DNA of 64,000 nt, taken from positions 1 to 64,000 of the forward strand of contig DCYS01000007.1 in NCBI GenBank assembly GCA_002331485.1, in the 5' to 3' direction. Positions 25,049 through 33,966 of this stretch are shown piece after piece; the first letter of the stretch is position 1; the number at the start of each line of letters is the position of its first letter. The DNA comes from Flavobacteriales bacterium UBA2104. GTDB lineage: Bacteria; Bacteroidota; Bacteroidia; Flavobacteriales_D; Crocinitomicaceae. The notes beneath the pieces are model-generated. The model saw only the letters and a list, made by a program, of their open reading frames with translations, was not told where the DNA came from and did not search any database. Made by a program: the position numbers and the translations under genes.

Positions 25049-27181
25049 CTATTCTTTGATCAGTTTCATTTCTTCAACAATGTGAGGAGCTTCTCCATAA
25101 ACATCGATCAGCCACAATACGTAACGAATATCTACAGAGATATTTCTACATCTAGAAGCGTCAAACATGTAATCACTCATTGTACTTTCCCAACTTCTAT
25201 CGAAATTTATTCCGATCAAGTTTCCTTCAGCGTCTATCACAGGTGATCCTGAGTTTCCTCCAGTAGTATGATTTGAACCAGTGAAACATACCCATAATTC
25301 GCCATCTTGGTCATAGCCACCATAATTCTTAGCTTCATATAGTTCTGTCATTCTAGGAAGTAGATCAAAATCACTTTTGCCAGTGTTGTACTTTTTGATC
25401 ACTCCGTCTAATGTTGTATGAGGAAGATATTTCATTCCATCACGGGGCTGAGATCCTTCGATCTTACCATAGGTAATTCGCATTGTACTATTTGCATTTG
25501 GCCAATGTTTGTCATCAGGGAACATTTCGTATTTTCCTTTTACATATGATTTCATCAAATTATTTTTCATACCATAGTACATACGCAATTGAGGTAATAC
25601 CTTTTCCTCGAAAACTTTGTTTACATCCATGAAAAGAGAGTAACCTGGATCTTTAGCGATCTTTTTCTTAGCCAACTTTTCAAATTTTTCAAGTACGCTT
25701 AAATAATTTTCTTCAGATAATAGTTTCGACTTTTCGTATATCGTTTCAGCCAGATCCTCAGCACTTGTTGTTTTTAAAACTTCTGGTAATTGATCTTCTG
25801 GGATTATAGAAGTATAATATTCTGTTTGTAATTTGAATATTTCACGATCGATCTCTTTGTTGAAGTTCTTGTAAAATCCTGATGCCGATTTTTTCTGAGC
25901 TTCGATTTTCTCTTTCAGTTCTTCTGTTTTTCCTTCTTTATATAATTTCATTAGATCGTTTAAAGCTCGAGCTCGATCAAATAACTCTGGACCAACGTAG
26001 ATATATTCGATGAACAAGTTATATGCAAATTCATCTTTGTTATGCGTTTTTGAAATATCGCGGAGAGATTGAACCACTGTACTGAAACTTTCTTGCCAAT
26101 CAGTTTTGGAACCTGCACGCTGTACATACTCTTTTTCGTAATTTTTCTTTTTCTGAACGGCATTTCCTCTCTTCAAACCATCGATCTGTCCCATCCATTT
26201 TTTCCAGGCATTCGCAATACGAGCTTGTTTAGACGCGTATTGAATTTCAGTTTTCTCAGATTTTTTGATCGCGGCATTGATCACTGAGAGTGATAGGTCT
26301 CTCATTTTGATCTGAGCAGGTCTCATTTCATTAATGATAAAATCAAGTTCTGTTGAAATTGTATGTTGATTCGTACGACCTGGAAATCCAAATACCATCG
26401 TAAAATCATCTTTCTTTCGAGGTTTTAATGAAACAGGTAGATAGTGAAGTGGAGAATATGGCTGATTGTCATCGCTGATGTCAGCTGGTTTATTTTCGTT
26501 GTTCGCATAGATTCTAAATACGGAAAAGTCTCCCGTGTGTCTTGGCCATACCCAGTTGTCAGTGTCCCCTCCAAATTTACCTACAGTTTTTGGTGGTGTT
26601 CCTACTAGACGCACATCTCTAAACGTTTCCTTAACCAATAGGTAATAACTGTTTCCGTAATCAAAAGCCTTTATTTCACCTTCGTAGTGCGTTCCATCTA
26701 AAACTTCAGCTTTAATTATTGCAATATTCGCCTGGATTTTGTTGAACTCTTCCTGTCCAGATAATCCTTCTGTTCCTTGAAGAACATCTTTGGTTACATC
26801 TTCAATTCTAACCATTCTTGCTGCAGTCAATCCTGGGTTTTTTAGCTCTTCACTATAGTCTTTAGCCCAGAAACCATACTTTGCGATATTGTTTTCTAGA
26901 GTAGAGTGAGAATATATTTGAGAAAAACCACAGTGGTGATTTGTAAGCAATAATCCTTTATCAGATACGATCTCAGCAGTGCATCCACCACCGAAATGAA
27001 TGATTGCATCTTTAATACTAGCGTTATTAGCATCGTAGATGTCGGATGCACTTAACTTCATTCCCATTGCTTGCATATCTGACTCAAATGCATTGAGTAG
27101 AGTAGGTATGATCATTCCTTCTTCAGCGTAGGAGAAGATCGTAAATATTGATAATAAGAAGCTTGCGATTATCTTTTTCAT
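25049..27181 (-). CDS. S46 family dipeptidyl-peptidase, DPP11-like
   Basis: A 710-residue periplasmic exopeptidase with a signal peptide (1-19) that removes dipeptides from peptide N-termini, feeding amino-acid catabolism. The chymotrypsin-like site is visible: His82/His83 in TNHHCGF and Ser644 in TGGNSGSPVID. Of the two S46 types, DPP11 has Arg and DPP7 has Gly at a specificity position after the active serine; here GINFDRSWES has Arg662 at that place, predicting cleavage after Asp or Glu. The gene is a single transcription unit. Prediction of the acidic preference is inferred from this one residue. Confidence 0.9.
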   Translation of the reverse strand: MKKIIASFLLSIFTIFSYAEEGMIIPTLLNAFESDMQAMGMKLSASDIYDANNASIKDAIIHFGGGCTAEIVSDKGLLLTNHHCGFSQIYSHSTLENNIAKYGFWAKDYSEELKNPGLTAARMVRIEDVTKDVLQGTEGLSGQEEFNKIQANIAIIKAEVLDGTHYEGEIKAFDYGNSYYLLVKETFRDVRLVGTPPKTVGKFGGDTDNWVWPRHTGDFSVFRIYANNENKPADISDDNQPYSPLHYLPVSLKPRKKDDFTMVFGFPGRTNQHTISTELDFIINEMRPAQIKMRDLSLSVINAAIKKSEKTEIQYASKQARIANAWKKWMGQIDGLKRGNAVQKKKNYEKEYVQRAGSKTDWQESFSTVVQSLRDISKTHNKDEFAYNLFIEYIYVGPELFDRARALNDLMKLYKEGKTEELKEKIEAQKKSASGFYKNFNKEIDREIFKLQTEYYTSIIPEDQLPEVLKTTSAEDLAETIYEKSKLLSEENYLSVLEKFEKLAKKKIAKDPGYSLFMDVNKVFEEKVLPQLRMYYGMKNNLMKSYVKGKYEMFPDDKHWPNANSTMRITYGKIEGSQPRDGMKYLPHTTLDGVIKKYNTGKSDFDLLPRMTELYEAKNYGGYDQDGELWVCFTGSNHTTGGNSGSPVIDAEGNLIGINFDRSWESTMSDYMFDASRCRNISVDIRYVLWLIDVYGEAPHIVEEMKLIKE

Positions 27182-27276
27182 AGAATCTTGATTTTTAGAA
27201 TGTGTAAAGATACAAAGTGTGCAGAAAAATAACGGTTCTTCTATGTATAAAGCATAGATTTTTGCACATTTGCCGT

Positions 27277-27945
27277 GTGGATGTACTAAATTTTATATTT
27301 AGAATCGGAGTTCTGTTGGCGATTTACAATTTTTTGTGGTGGCTGATAAATCTGGGGATAAGTATGCTTCGTGGAGGTAGGAGAAAAATGCTAACCGAAG
27401 CTTACCTGATCAAATTCGTCAAGTACTTTTTTCTCGCAGATGTTACCCTTCTATTTTGTCTAGACAATGCCCAAGGGGATATCGATATGAGTAGAGTAAC
27501 AATTGCCGGACTCGTTCTACTGATCTACTTTGTTGGTAAGATCCAGTCAAATCAAATGCGCAGATCGATGTTCAATGTTCAGGGAAATATGCCTGGTATG
27601 CAGGAGATGATGCAAAAAATGAGGCCAGTATTCGATGTTCGATATGAGATTGTAGTGATCGCTCTGGCAGTTGGTATCTTTACAGCTCTCATATTCTTCC
27701 CACAGTGGGCTGTCAATCCAATATCAAACTGGTTTCTTGAAACTATATTGGACATAGAGGATACCCCAATCTTTGGATTTATATTTAAGGTGATCGGATT
27801 CTTCTTCATGATCTCTATTTTCATGAAGGTAGCTCAAGGTTTTATGACATTATTAACCGGGGGAGGGCTTGTTGATCGAAATAATGACAATCGAAATGAT
27901 GATGATTCAGACGATCATTTTGATGATTATACCGAGATCAAATAA
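27277..27945 (+). CDS. Conserved membrane protein of unknown function
   Basis: I do not recognise this protein. It has about five hydrophobic segments (for example FIFRIGVLLAIYNFLWWLI, IAGLVLLIYFVG, IVVIALAVGIFTALIFFP, VIGFFFMISIFMKV), a Met-rich cytosolic or periplasmic stretch (NMPGMQEMMQKM), and a strongly acidic C-terminus (NNDNRNDDDSDDHFDDY). The longest reading begins at a GTG at 27217; I prefer the GTG at 27277 because it starts right before the first helix. Neither start is certain, and the first ATG at 27364 would lose a helix. It is followed convergently by coaE, 15 bases away. Confidence 0.6.
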   Translation: MDVLNFIFRIGVLLAIYNFLWWLINLGISMLRGGRRKMLTEAYLIKFVKYFFLADVTLLFCLDNAQGDIDMSRVTIAGLVLLIYFVGKIQSNQMRRSMFNVQGNMPGMQEMMQKMRPVFDVRYEIVVIALAVGIFTALIFFPQWAVNPISNWFLETILDIEDTPIFGFIFKVIGFFFMISIFMKVAQGFMTLLTGGGLVDRNNDNRNDDDSDDHFDDYTEIK

Positions 27946-27959
27946 TGGCTAACGGTCGT

Positions 27960-28535
27960 TTAACCTATTTCATTTAGAATTTTCTCAAGTTGTGGTATGA
28001 TGAGTTGATTACCATCGTTAACTATTTCAAAATCGGCCAATTTCTTTTTTCTTGAATCGGACCATTGATTTTCCATTCTACTTCGGATTTCTTCTTTTGA
28101 AGAATCATCTCTTTCCATTACTCGATTGATTCTTATCTCTTCAGGGGCGGTAACTAAAATATTCTTATCAAAATTCTTATATGAACCTGTTTCGAATAAA
28201 ATAGCTGCTTCATTGAAAACGATAGTTGAGTTTTGCTTTTTACTCCAAGCGTCAAATTCTTCTCTAACAGCAGGGTGTATAATAGCGTTAAGTTTTTCTT
28301 TCAGTTGATTATCGGAGAAAATCATTTTCGCCAAAAACCCTCGGTTGAGCTCACCTTCAGCGTAAGCCTCATTTCCAAAGATGTTGATGACTTCATTTTG
28401 GATGTCTGAATTGTCTGATAAAAGTTCTTTTCCGACTTTATCAGAATAAAAAACTGGAAAACCCATAGTTGCTAAAACGCGAGCAACAATAGATTTTCCA
28501 GCGCCTATTCCACCGGTTAAACCGACTTTAATCAT
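27960..28535 (-). CDS. coaE: Dephospho-CoA kinase
   Basis: A 191-residue P-loop kinase that phosphorylates the 3'-OH of dephospho-CoA, the last step of coenzyme A synthesis. The Walker A site is VGLTGGIGAGKSIVARVL; the lid region has RINRVMERDDSSKEE, and IIHPAV is the typical family motif. Length is normal. It is the third gene of a tight unit with siaB and siaC (11-base gap to siaC), read from the promoter at 29527-29556. That link with a signalling pair looks accidental or at most one of expression level. Confidence 0.92.
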   Translation of the reverse strand: MIKVGLTGGIGAGKSIVARVLATMGFPVFYSDKVGKELLSDNSDIQNEVINIFGNEAYAEGELNRGFLAKMIFSDNQLKEKLNAIIHPAVREEFDAWSKKQNSTIVFNEAAILFETGSYKNFDKNILVTAPEEIRINRVMERDDSSKEEIRSRMENQWSDSRKKKLADFEIVNDGNQLIIPQLEKILNEIG

Positions 28536-28546
28536 AAAGTGGGAAA

Positions 28547-28930
28547 TTATATTTCCTCGACCTCGATCATTTTGAATGGAAGGTTTATGATTGCCTGGTA
28601 ATCCTCACCAGCCTCTTCCATATCCTCATCGTCTTCTTCGAAGTACCAATTCACTTTGACCTCCGTGTTGTTACCATTTAGGTTTTCTAAAATTTTGAAA
28701 AGATCCAAAATACATTTTGAAGAAGAAGTATTGAAGTATTCTAACTTCACGTCAAATGTTGTAACAGACTGAGGAGAATTTCCGTAAGACTCAACCCATT
28801 CGTTCAATGGCTTGTAGAATTCTACAGAGTTTTCAGGAATTGACCTTCCCTTAATTTCCAAAACACCAGAACTTTCATCAAAATTTACCGTTGGCGTTTT
28901 TGGAGACCCTTCCATATTCAGATTTCCCAT
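28547..28930 (-). CDS. siaC: SiaC-like regulatory phosphoprotein (DUF1987)
   Basis: A 127-residue protein of the DUF1987/SiaC family. In Pseudomonas aeruginosa SiaC is phosphorylated by the kinase SiaB on a threonine near position 68 and, unphosphorylated, activates the diguanylate cyclase SiaD. Here the expected site is present as Thr68 in EYFNTSSSKC. The N-terminus PTVNFDESSGVLEIKGRS and the C-terminal INLPFKMIEVEE match the family. siaB lies 6 bases upstream, which supports a kinase-substrate pair. No siaA phosphatase or siaD cyclase is in the window, so the output is unknown. Confidence 0.88.
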   Translation of the reverse strand: MGNLNMEGSPKTPTVNFDESSGVLEIKGRSIPENSVEFYKPLNEWVESYGNSPQSVTTFDVKLEYFNTSSSKCILDLFKILENLNGNNTEVKVNWYFEEDDEDMEEAGEDYQAIINLPFKMIEVEEI

Positions 28931-28936
28931 AATTTT

Positions 28937-29494
28937 TTAGTTAATTTTTACGTTTAAACAAAAGAAGTCAAATTTCTTATCAACCGGTAAGAAACTATAC
29001 TCTAATTTATTCCCTGATTTTCTAGCAATATCTATCATACCCAATCCTGCCGTTCCTTTGTCAGATAGCTCACCTTCATTTAAGACCGACTTGTATAACG
29101 ACCTCAATTCATCTTTGTTCATAGAATTGATGTCATCAAGTTTATCCTTTAATTCTTGTGCATTTCCTTTCTGGATGTAATTGCCTGTTTTAACCTCATA
29201 ATGATCATCATTTTTAGAGATCATCAGCAAAGCGGATTTTGAGAAAAGTAGATTAATACCTTCTTCATCCTCCTGTATGTTCTCGTTGTGATGATAGAGG
29301 TTTTGCAGACACTCAACTAACACGTTGTAGACTTTCTTTTTCGTCTTATTTGATTTTTCAACATGATTGAGCTTCGATTCCATGATCTGAAGTACAGATG
29401 AGAGAAGATCGGGTGTTACAACGCCTTTGAAAGAGAGCATTGTGTGATCTCTTTCCATCGTTTTGTACAACTCATATATGTTATCCAATGCCAT
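28937..29494 (-). CDS. siaB: SiaB-like protein kinase
   Basis: A GHKL-fold serine/threonine kinase of the SiaB type, 185 residues from the chosen ATG at 29494 (MALDNIYELYKTMERDHTMLSFKGVV). The helix with VYNVLVECLQNLYHHNEN supplies the N-box-like Glu and Asn; the later GTAGLGMIDIARKSGNKLEY is the glycine-rich ATP lid. The longer reading from 29554 is rejected because its first codons overlap the promoter (29527-29556). It phosphorylates, by inference, the SiaC-like product encoded 6 bases downstream. Divergent from the methyltransferase gene. Confidence 0.87.
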   Translation of the reverse strand: MALDNIYELYKTMERDHTMLSFKGVVTPDLLSSVLQIMESKLNHVEKSNKTKKKVYNVLVECLQNLYHHNENIQEDEEGINLLFSKSALLMISKNDDHYEVKTGNYIQKGNAQELKDKLDDINSMNKDELRSLYKSVLNEGELSDKGTAGLGMIDIARKSGNKLEYSFLPVDKKFDFFCLNVKIN

Positions 29495-29526
29495 TCTGTA
29501 GAACCTCAGATTGAGTAAATTATAGA

Positions 29527-29556
29527 CAAATATATCAAAATGTTCGATAAACACAA
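29527..29556 (-). promoter_or_regulatory. Promoter of siaB-siaC-coaE
   Basis: Minus strand: TTG (29556-29554), 19 bases, TATATTTG (29534-29527). The siaB ATG at 29494 is 32 bases after the -7 box. It is divergent from the promoter at 29620-29648. Confidence 0.65.
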
Positions 29557-29619
29557 CTTTTGAGGCAGAGTTTGAAAGTACCGAGGTAAAAAGTTATTGA
29601 GCTCCTTTATGCAACGATA

Positions 29620-29648
29620 TTGCAAGAGTAAATTTATTCTTACTTTTG
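29620..29648 (+). promoter_or_regulatory. Promoter of the methyltransferase gene
   Basis: TTG (29620-29622), 18 bases, TACTTTTG (29641-29648). The TTG codon at 29646, start of the longest ORF, is part of the -7 box, so translation must begin later, at ATG 29664, in an mRNA that is nearly leaderless. Confidence 0.65.
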
Positions 29649-29663
29649 CTCAAAAATAGTTCA

Positions 29664-30407
29664 ATGGTGAAGGATGATAAGAAGGAATGGTTTGCTGAAT
29701 GGTTTGATACAAGTTATTATCACATACTCTATAAACACAGAGATCTCAAAGAGGCAGAGCGTTTTATTTCCAACTTATTAGGTTTTTTAGATCTTCCAGA
29801 GAATGCTAATTGTCTGGATCTGGCTTGCGGAAAAGGTAGGCATTCCGTGTATTTGAATAAATTAGGACTTAAAGTTACTGGAGTAGATCTATCTTCAAAT
29901 AGTATAGGGAGTGCCAAGGAATTTGAGAATGAAAGTCTGAAGTTTGACGTTCACGACATGAGGGAAGTATACAAGTCAAATGAATATGATGCTATTTTCA
30001 ATCTGTTTACGAGCTTCGGATATTTTGATAGCGATGAGGATAATCTTAACGTACTGAGATCAATAAATAAGATGCTGAAACCAGAAGGAATAGTAGTCAT
30101 TGATTTTATGAATGTGCATAAAACGATCAATAACCTTGTAGAATCTGAGTCTAAAGAAATTGATGGTATCACATTTAATATTAAACGTTCTTTTGATGGT
30201 GATCACATATACAAGAATATAAGTTTTGAGGACAAGGGTCATGCTTATAGTTTTCAAGAAAGAGTGCAAGGAATAACTAAAGAAAAGTTTTTGGATCTTT
30301 TTGAAGCTACTGGATTTACAGTGAAAAATATCTTCGGTAATTTCTCTTTGGATGCATTTGATGAAAATAATTCTGATCGGTTGATTTTTATCTGTGAGAA
30401 GAAATGA
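29664..30407 (+). CDS. Class I SAM-dependent methyltransferase
   Basis: A 247-residue Rossmann-fold methyltransferase. Motif I is CLDLACGKGRHSVYL (about residues 50-64), followed by VTGVDLSSNSI with the ribose-binding Asp, and YDAIFNLFTSFGYFDSDEDN as motif IV; the rest resembles small-molecule methyltransferases of the Methyltransf_25 type. The substrate cannot be told. The start was placed at ATG 29664 because the upstream TTG lies within the promoter. The ZIP transporter gene overlaps its stop by four bases, so the two are translationally coupled, though no functional link is obvious. Confidence 0.83.
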   Translation: MVKDDKKEWFAEWFDTSYYHILYKHRDLKEAERFISNLLGFLDLPENANCLDLACGKGRHSVYLNKLGLKVTGVDLSSNSIGSAKEFENESLKFDVHDMREVYKSNEYDAIFNLFTSFGYFDSDEDNLNVLRSINKMLKPEGIVVIDFMNVHKTINNLVESESKEIDGITFNIKRSFDGDHIYKNISFEDKGHAYSFQERVQGITKEKFLDLFEATGFTVKNIFGNFSLDAFDENNSDRLIFICEKK

Positions 30408-31174
30408 GTGAAGTTGTAGGGATTATAGTGCTTATTGGATCAGTTCTTCTGGGAGGATTGTTGGTGGTCCTTTTACAGAAAGTTGATCGTGGTCAAATGA
30501 TCAAGCTACTACTTTCACTTAGTGGAGGTTTTCTTTTAGCTATTGCGTTTGTTCATTTTATTCCCGAAATATACGTTCACAATGGAGAGCAAATTGGGTT
30601 TTACATTTTAATAGGATTTCTTGTCCAATTGTTTCTTGAATATTTCTCCGGAGGTATTGAACATGGTCATATGCATATTAAAAGTAAGCCAGGCGCGATT
30701 CCGTGGACACTTTTTATAGCCCTTTCTATACATTCGTTCATTGAAGGTATTCCATTAGAAGGACAATTCCATAAAGATGTAAGTGAACTTGCTGAGATCG
30801 TCACTCATGATCATCACCATCACCATGGTTCCGCATCGAATGGAATTCAAGGATTATTGTTAGGAGTTGTACTTCACAAGATACCTGTAGCCATTGCCCT
30901 AATGACAATGCTTCTGACCAGTGGTTTTAAAAAGGTAAAAGCATGGATTATTTTGGGAGCCTTCTCACTTATGGCTCCGTTAGGGGTAATGTTTGGTCAC
31001 TTCGGAATGTCTAAACTTTCTTTTGATATTGAAATAGTGTTGGCGGTTGTTGTCGGAATGTTCTTACATATTTCAACAACGATCATTTTCGAGGCATCAG
31101 AAAATCACAAGTTCAATTTCGCCAAGCTACTTAGTCTATTGATCGGAGTTGCGATTGCATTATTTGTCATTTGA
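30404..31174 (+). CDS. ZIP family metal transporter
   Basis: A 256-residue inner-membrane protein with about eight helices that moves divalent metal (zinc, iron or manganese) into the cytosol. Helix 4 region contains LFIALSIHSFIEGIPLEG and helix 5 VVLHKIPVAIALMTML, the His-Ser/Glu and His-Lys-Pro metal-site motifs of the ZIP family. A His-rich loop between them (HDHHHHHGS, about residues 135-145) is typical of the cytosolic metal-sensing loop. Which metal is carried is unknown. It overlaps the methyltransferase gene upstream by four bases and the GH3 gene on the other strand by 15 bases at its end. Confidence 0.88.
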   Translation: MSEVVGIIVLIGSVLLGGLLVVLLQKVDRGQMIKLLLSLSGGFLLAIAFVHFIPEIYVHNGEQIGFYILIGFLVQLFLEYFSGGIEHGHMHIKSKPGAIPWTLFIALSIHSFIEGIPLEGQFHKDVSELAEIVTHDHHHHHGSASNGIQGLLLGVVLHKIPVAIALMTMLLTSGFKKVKAWIILGAFSLMAPLGVMFGHFGMSKLSFDIEIVLAVVVGMFLHISTTIIFEASENHKFNFAKLLSLLIGVAIALFVI

Positions 31175-32341
31175 TAATAACCCGAGACTAAGTTTAGCGC
31201 GAATGATTCTTTTACATGAAGCGTCAACTTTTTCTTTGAAAGAATCATTGCTTTTATATTCGTTGAGTAATTTTTCATGCGCTTCGAAAGCATTCAAGGG
31301 CATCAATAAAATATCACATCCTGCATCAATTGCTAAGATTTCTGCATTTTCAATTGACGAAACCCCTCCCATATTCATCGCATCAGTTACGATCAAACCT
31401 TCGAATCCTAAACTGTCTCTTAATAATCCAGTCACGATCGTTTCGGAAGTCGATGCAGGCATATCGTTTGTATTGTAATTTGGATTGTTCTTAACGGCTA
31501 TGTGCGCGATCATTATACTGATCACTCCTTCTTCGATTAAAGGAATATAGTTTTTCACCTCTTTAAATTCCCCATCAATATAAACCAACTTCTTGTGTGT
31601 ATCACCTTCAACATACCCATGACCAGGAAAATGCTTCGCTGTGGCTATGATGTTCTCGTTTTGAGTAGTCTCTATAAATGTTTGAGACCACGGAATTACG
31701 CTATCAGGAACATGACCGAAACTTCTCCACCCCACAGTTTTATTCGGTGACATATCGACTACTGGAGCGAAATTATAATTGATTCCGATCTCATTTAAAT
31801 CGTCGGAAATCGTTTTTGCGGTTTCAGCTACTGCATTTTTTGTTTCTATCTTATTTGCTTTAGTTACTGGAGTCGAATTCTTGATCTTTCGATTTACTAG
31901 ACTTGGTTCTGCGTCAGCACTATATAAAAAAGGTAATTTTTCATTTTCAAAATTCTGAGAATTGTATTTCTCAACCCAAGAAGAAAATTCATGAACTGTT
32001 CCATTAAGTAATAGTAATCCTCCAATTTTACCTTCACTTACCAGGGAATCAATTGTTTTCTCACTTTGACCATACTCTCCAATTGCCGGCATGATCAACT
32101 GTGCCACTATTTCACTAGAGCTCAATTTGTTAAAGTAAAAGTTTACTGCGTCATCTAATTTTTCGTTTTCTGTATAGAAATCCTTGAGAACGTAACTGAG
32201 TTCAAGATCAGTTACATTATTAAGTGTATCTAACTGATCTGAGTTTCCTTCTCCTTTATCAGTTTGACCATTTGTACATTGAAGCGATGCAGCCATAATA
32301 GCTACGAAGCATAGGAGATTAACTTTTTTTATTAGTTTCAT
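31160..32341 (-). CDS. Glycoside hydrolase family 3 lipoprotein (NagZ-like)
   Basis: A 393-residue GH3 N-terminal-domain protein with a lipoprotein-type signal (MKLIKKVNLLCFVAIMAASLQC, Cys22 to be acylated). Key motifs are TAKHFPGHGYVEGDTHKKL, which includes the His-Asp loop of NagZ-like enzymes, and the nucleophile region GLIVTDAMNMGGVSS with the catalytic Asp. It probably hydrolyses beta-N-acetylglucosaminyl bonds of peptidoglycan or chitin fragments, outside the inner membrane. There is no C-terminal beta-lactamase domain as found in the longer Bacteroidota homologues. The gene lies 4 bases after the OsmC gene and shares its transcript. Confidence 0.87.
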   Translation of the reverse strand: MKLIKKVNLLCFVAIMAASLQCTNGQTDKGEGNSDQLDTLNNVTDLELSYVLKDFYTENEKLDDAVNFYFNKLSSSEIVAQLIMPAIGEYGQSEKTIDSLVSEGKIGGLLLLNGTVHEFSSWVEKYNSQNFENEKLPFLYSADAEPSLVNRKIKNSTPVTKANKIETKNAVAETAKTISDDLNEIGINYNFAPVVDMSPNKTVGWRSFGHVPDSVIPWSQTFIETTQNENIIATAKHFPGHGYVEGDTHKKLVYIDGEFKEVKNYIPLIEEGVISIMIAHIAVKNNPNYNTNDMPASTSETIVTGLLRDSLGFEGLIVTDAMNMGGVSSIENAEILAIDAGCDILLMPLNAFEAHEKLLNEYKSNDSFKEKVDASCKRIIRAKLSLGLLSNDK

Positions 32342-32345
32342 TCAG

Positions 32346-32750
32346 CTAGTATATAAATTCAATTTGAACATCAATTTCAGTACTGACACTTTTTGCAACA
32401 GGACAATTTATTCCCGCTGTTTCAATTCGTTTGCGAGTCTTTTCATCCCACTCATGTCCCTTCAGATCAATTTTTATCAATAATTGATCCACTCTTCTTG
32501 GATTGTCCGTCATTATTTTTTCAACTTCACCCGAACAATGTTTCAGTTCGATATTGTTCTTTTGACAATAGATCCCAATTATCGTGATCATACAATTGAG
32601 ATATGCGGTTGCAAGCAGATCTGTTGGTGAGAAATGTGTGCCCTTACCGTTGTTGTCGACAGGTGCATCCGTTTGAAGTTGGTCGCCTGATTGTAAATGC
32701 TCTGACTTAATTCTAAGATCTCCGAGATAGGAGGATGTGATCTTTGTCAT
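32346..32750 (-). CDS. OsmC family protein
   Basis: A 134-residue OsmC-like protein, a family of thiol peroxidases reducing organic hydroperoxides. One conserved cysteine is in TAYLNCMITIIGIYCQ and the other in ETAGINCPVAKSV, the typical spacing of the redox pair. Related YhfA-type members share this short form, so peroxide reduction is likely but not proven. It is the first gene of the two-gene unit with the GH3 lipoprotein and is divergent from lipA. A TATTTTTG box lies upstream at 32805-32798, but its TTG partner is 26 bases away, more than usual. Confidence 0.85.
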   Translation of the reverse strand: MTKITSSYLGDLRIKSEHLQSGDQLQTDAPVDNNGKGTHFSPTDLLATAYLNCMITIIGIYCQKNNIELKHCSGEVEKIMTDNPRRVDQLLIKIDLKGHEWDEKTRKRIETAGINCPVAKSVSTEIDVQIEFIY

Positions 32751-32775
32751 AATCGTGGATTATTCTGTATCTTTG
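32744..32775 (+). promoter_or_regulatory. Putative promoter of lipA
   Basis: TTG (32744-32746), 21 bases, TATCTTTG (32768-32775), on the plus strand. It would give lipA a leader of about 120 bases; the TTG overlaps the first codons of the divergent OsmC gene. Confidence 0.45.
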
Positions 32776-32905
32776 TTTATCAAATATTGTGAACGATCAA
32801 AAATACGTTTTTAGTTTGATATTTTAGTGACCAATTCACGTTAATCAAACCCTTTGTAAGAACAGAACGTTATTAAGATTGTAACAATGTAAAGTTACGC
32901 ATGAT

Positions 32906-33799
32906 ATGGCTGAAGTAATTGAAGAGAAGAGAAAGATCAGTAAACCAAAGTGGTTGCGAGTGAAGCTTCCAACTGGTGAGAACTATCGTAAAGTTCGTCA
33001 GCTAGTAGATGAACATAAACTACATACAATATGTGAGAGTGGTAGTTGCCCAAATATGGGAGAATGCTGGGGAGAAGGGACAGCAACCTTTATGATCCTT
33101 GGTAATATTTGTACTCGTTCATGTGGATTTTGTGCAGTAAAAACTGGACGCCCAGATGAGGTTGATGAATTTGAACCAGGTAGAGTTGCGAACTCTGTTA
33201 AACTGATGGGTGTCAAGCATGCAGTCATAACATCTGTAGATAGGGATGATCTAAAGGATGGTGGTGCTAATATTTGGGCGCAGACTGTTCGAGCAATAAG
33301 AAAACAATCTCCAGGGACAACTTTAGAAACATTGATCCCTGACTTTGCTGGGAAATGGGAGAACTTGAAGATCGTTACTGATGTAGCTCCAGAGATAGTT
33401 TCTCATAATTTAGAAACAGTTAGGAGACTAACAAAGGAGGTTAGAATTCAGGCGAAATATGATAGAAGTTTAGAAGCTCTTTTCAGAATTAAAAAAGCAG
33501 GGATGCGGACGAAATCTGGTATCATGCTTGGTTTAGGTGAAAGTCACGAAGAGGTTTTAGAAACACTTCAGGATTTAAGGTCTGTAGGAACTGATATTGT
33601 AACTTTAGGACAATATCTGCAACCTACTCCTAAACATCTGCCTGTAGCAGAATTTATAACTCCTGAAAGATTTGAAGAGTATAAAACAAAAGGACTGGAA
33701 ATGGGCTTCAAATATGTAGAGTCTGGACCTCTAGTTAGATCTTCTTATCATGCAGAGAGACATATCTTTGATATGAATGAGGAAAAGGAAGTAAGTTAG
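32906..33799 (+). CDS. lipA: Lipoyl synthase
   Basis: A 297-residue radical-SAM enzyme that inserts two sulfur atoms into octanoyl groups on E2 and GcvH proteins. Both iron-sulfur clusters can be placed: the auxiliary cluster on Cys43, Cys48 and Cys54 (TICESGSCPNMGECW) and the radical-SAM cluster on Cys69, Cys73 and Cys76 (NICTRSCGFCAV). The C-terminal RSSYHAERH carries the serine that ligates the auxiliary cluster. Its usual partner lipB is not in the window. Confidence 0.97.
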   Translation: MAEVIEEKRKISKPKWLRVKLPTGENYRKVRQLVDEHKLHTICESGSCPNMGECWGEGTATFMILGNICTRSCGFCAVKTGRPDEVDEFEPGRVANSVKLMGVKHAVITSVDRDDLKDGGANIWAQTVRAIRKQSPGTTLETLIPDFAGKWENLKIVTDVAPEIVSHNLETVRRLTKEVRIQAKYDRSLEALFRIKKAGMRTKSGIMLGLGESHEEVLETLQDLRSVGTDIVTLGQYLQPTPKHLPVAEFITPERFEEYKTKGLEMGFKYVESGPLVRSSYHAERHIFDMNEEKEVS

Positions 33800-33966
33800 A
33801 CTTGTAAAGTTTTGGTTTGAATCCGATCATTACAAGTTAATTAAGTAATAATTTGGTAATAATTTTACAGAATATTGAAATGCAATTAACAGAATTTAAG
33901 AATTTAAAAATAATTGCTTAAATTGGCGCTTCAATTTTGTTAAGAAACCGTATGATAAATAAGAAT

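Noticed and set aside
29495..29554. Longer siaB reading starting at ATG 29554
   Set aside because: The added 20 residues (MFIEHFDIFVYNLLNLRFYR) are encoded by the promoter itself and do not belong to the kinase family.
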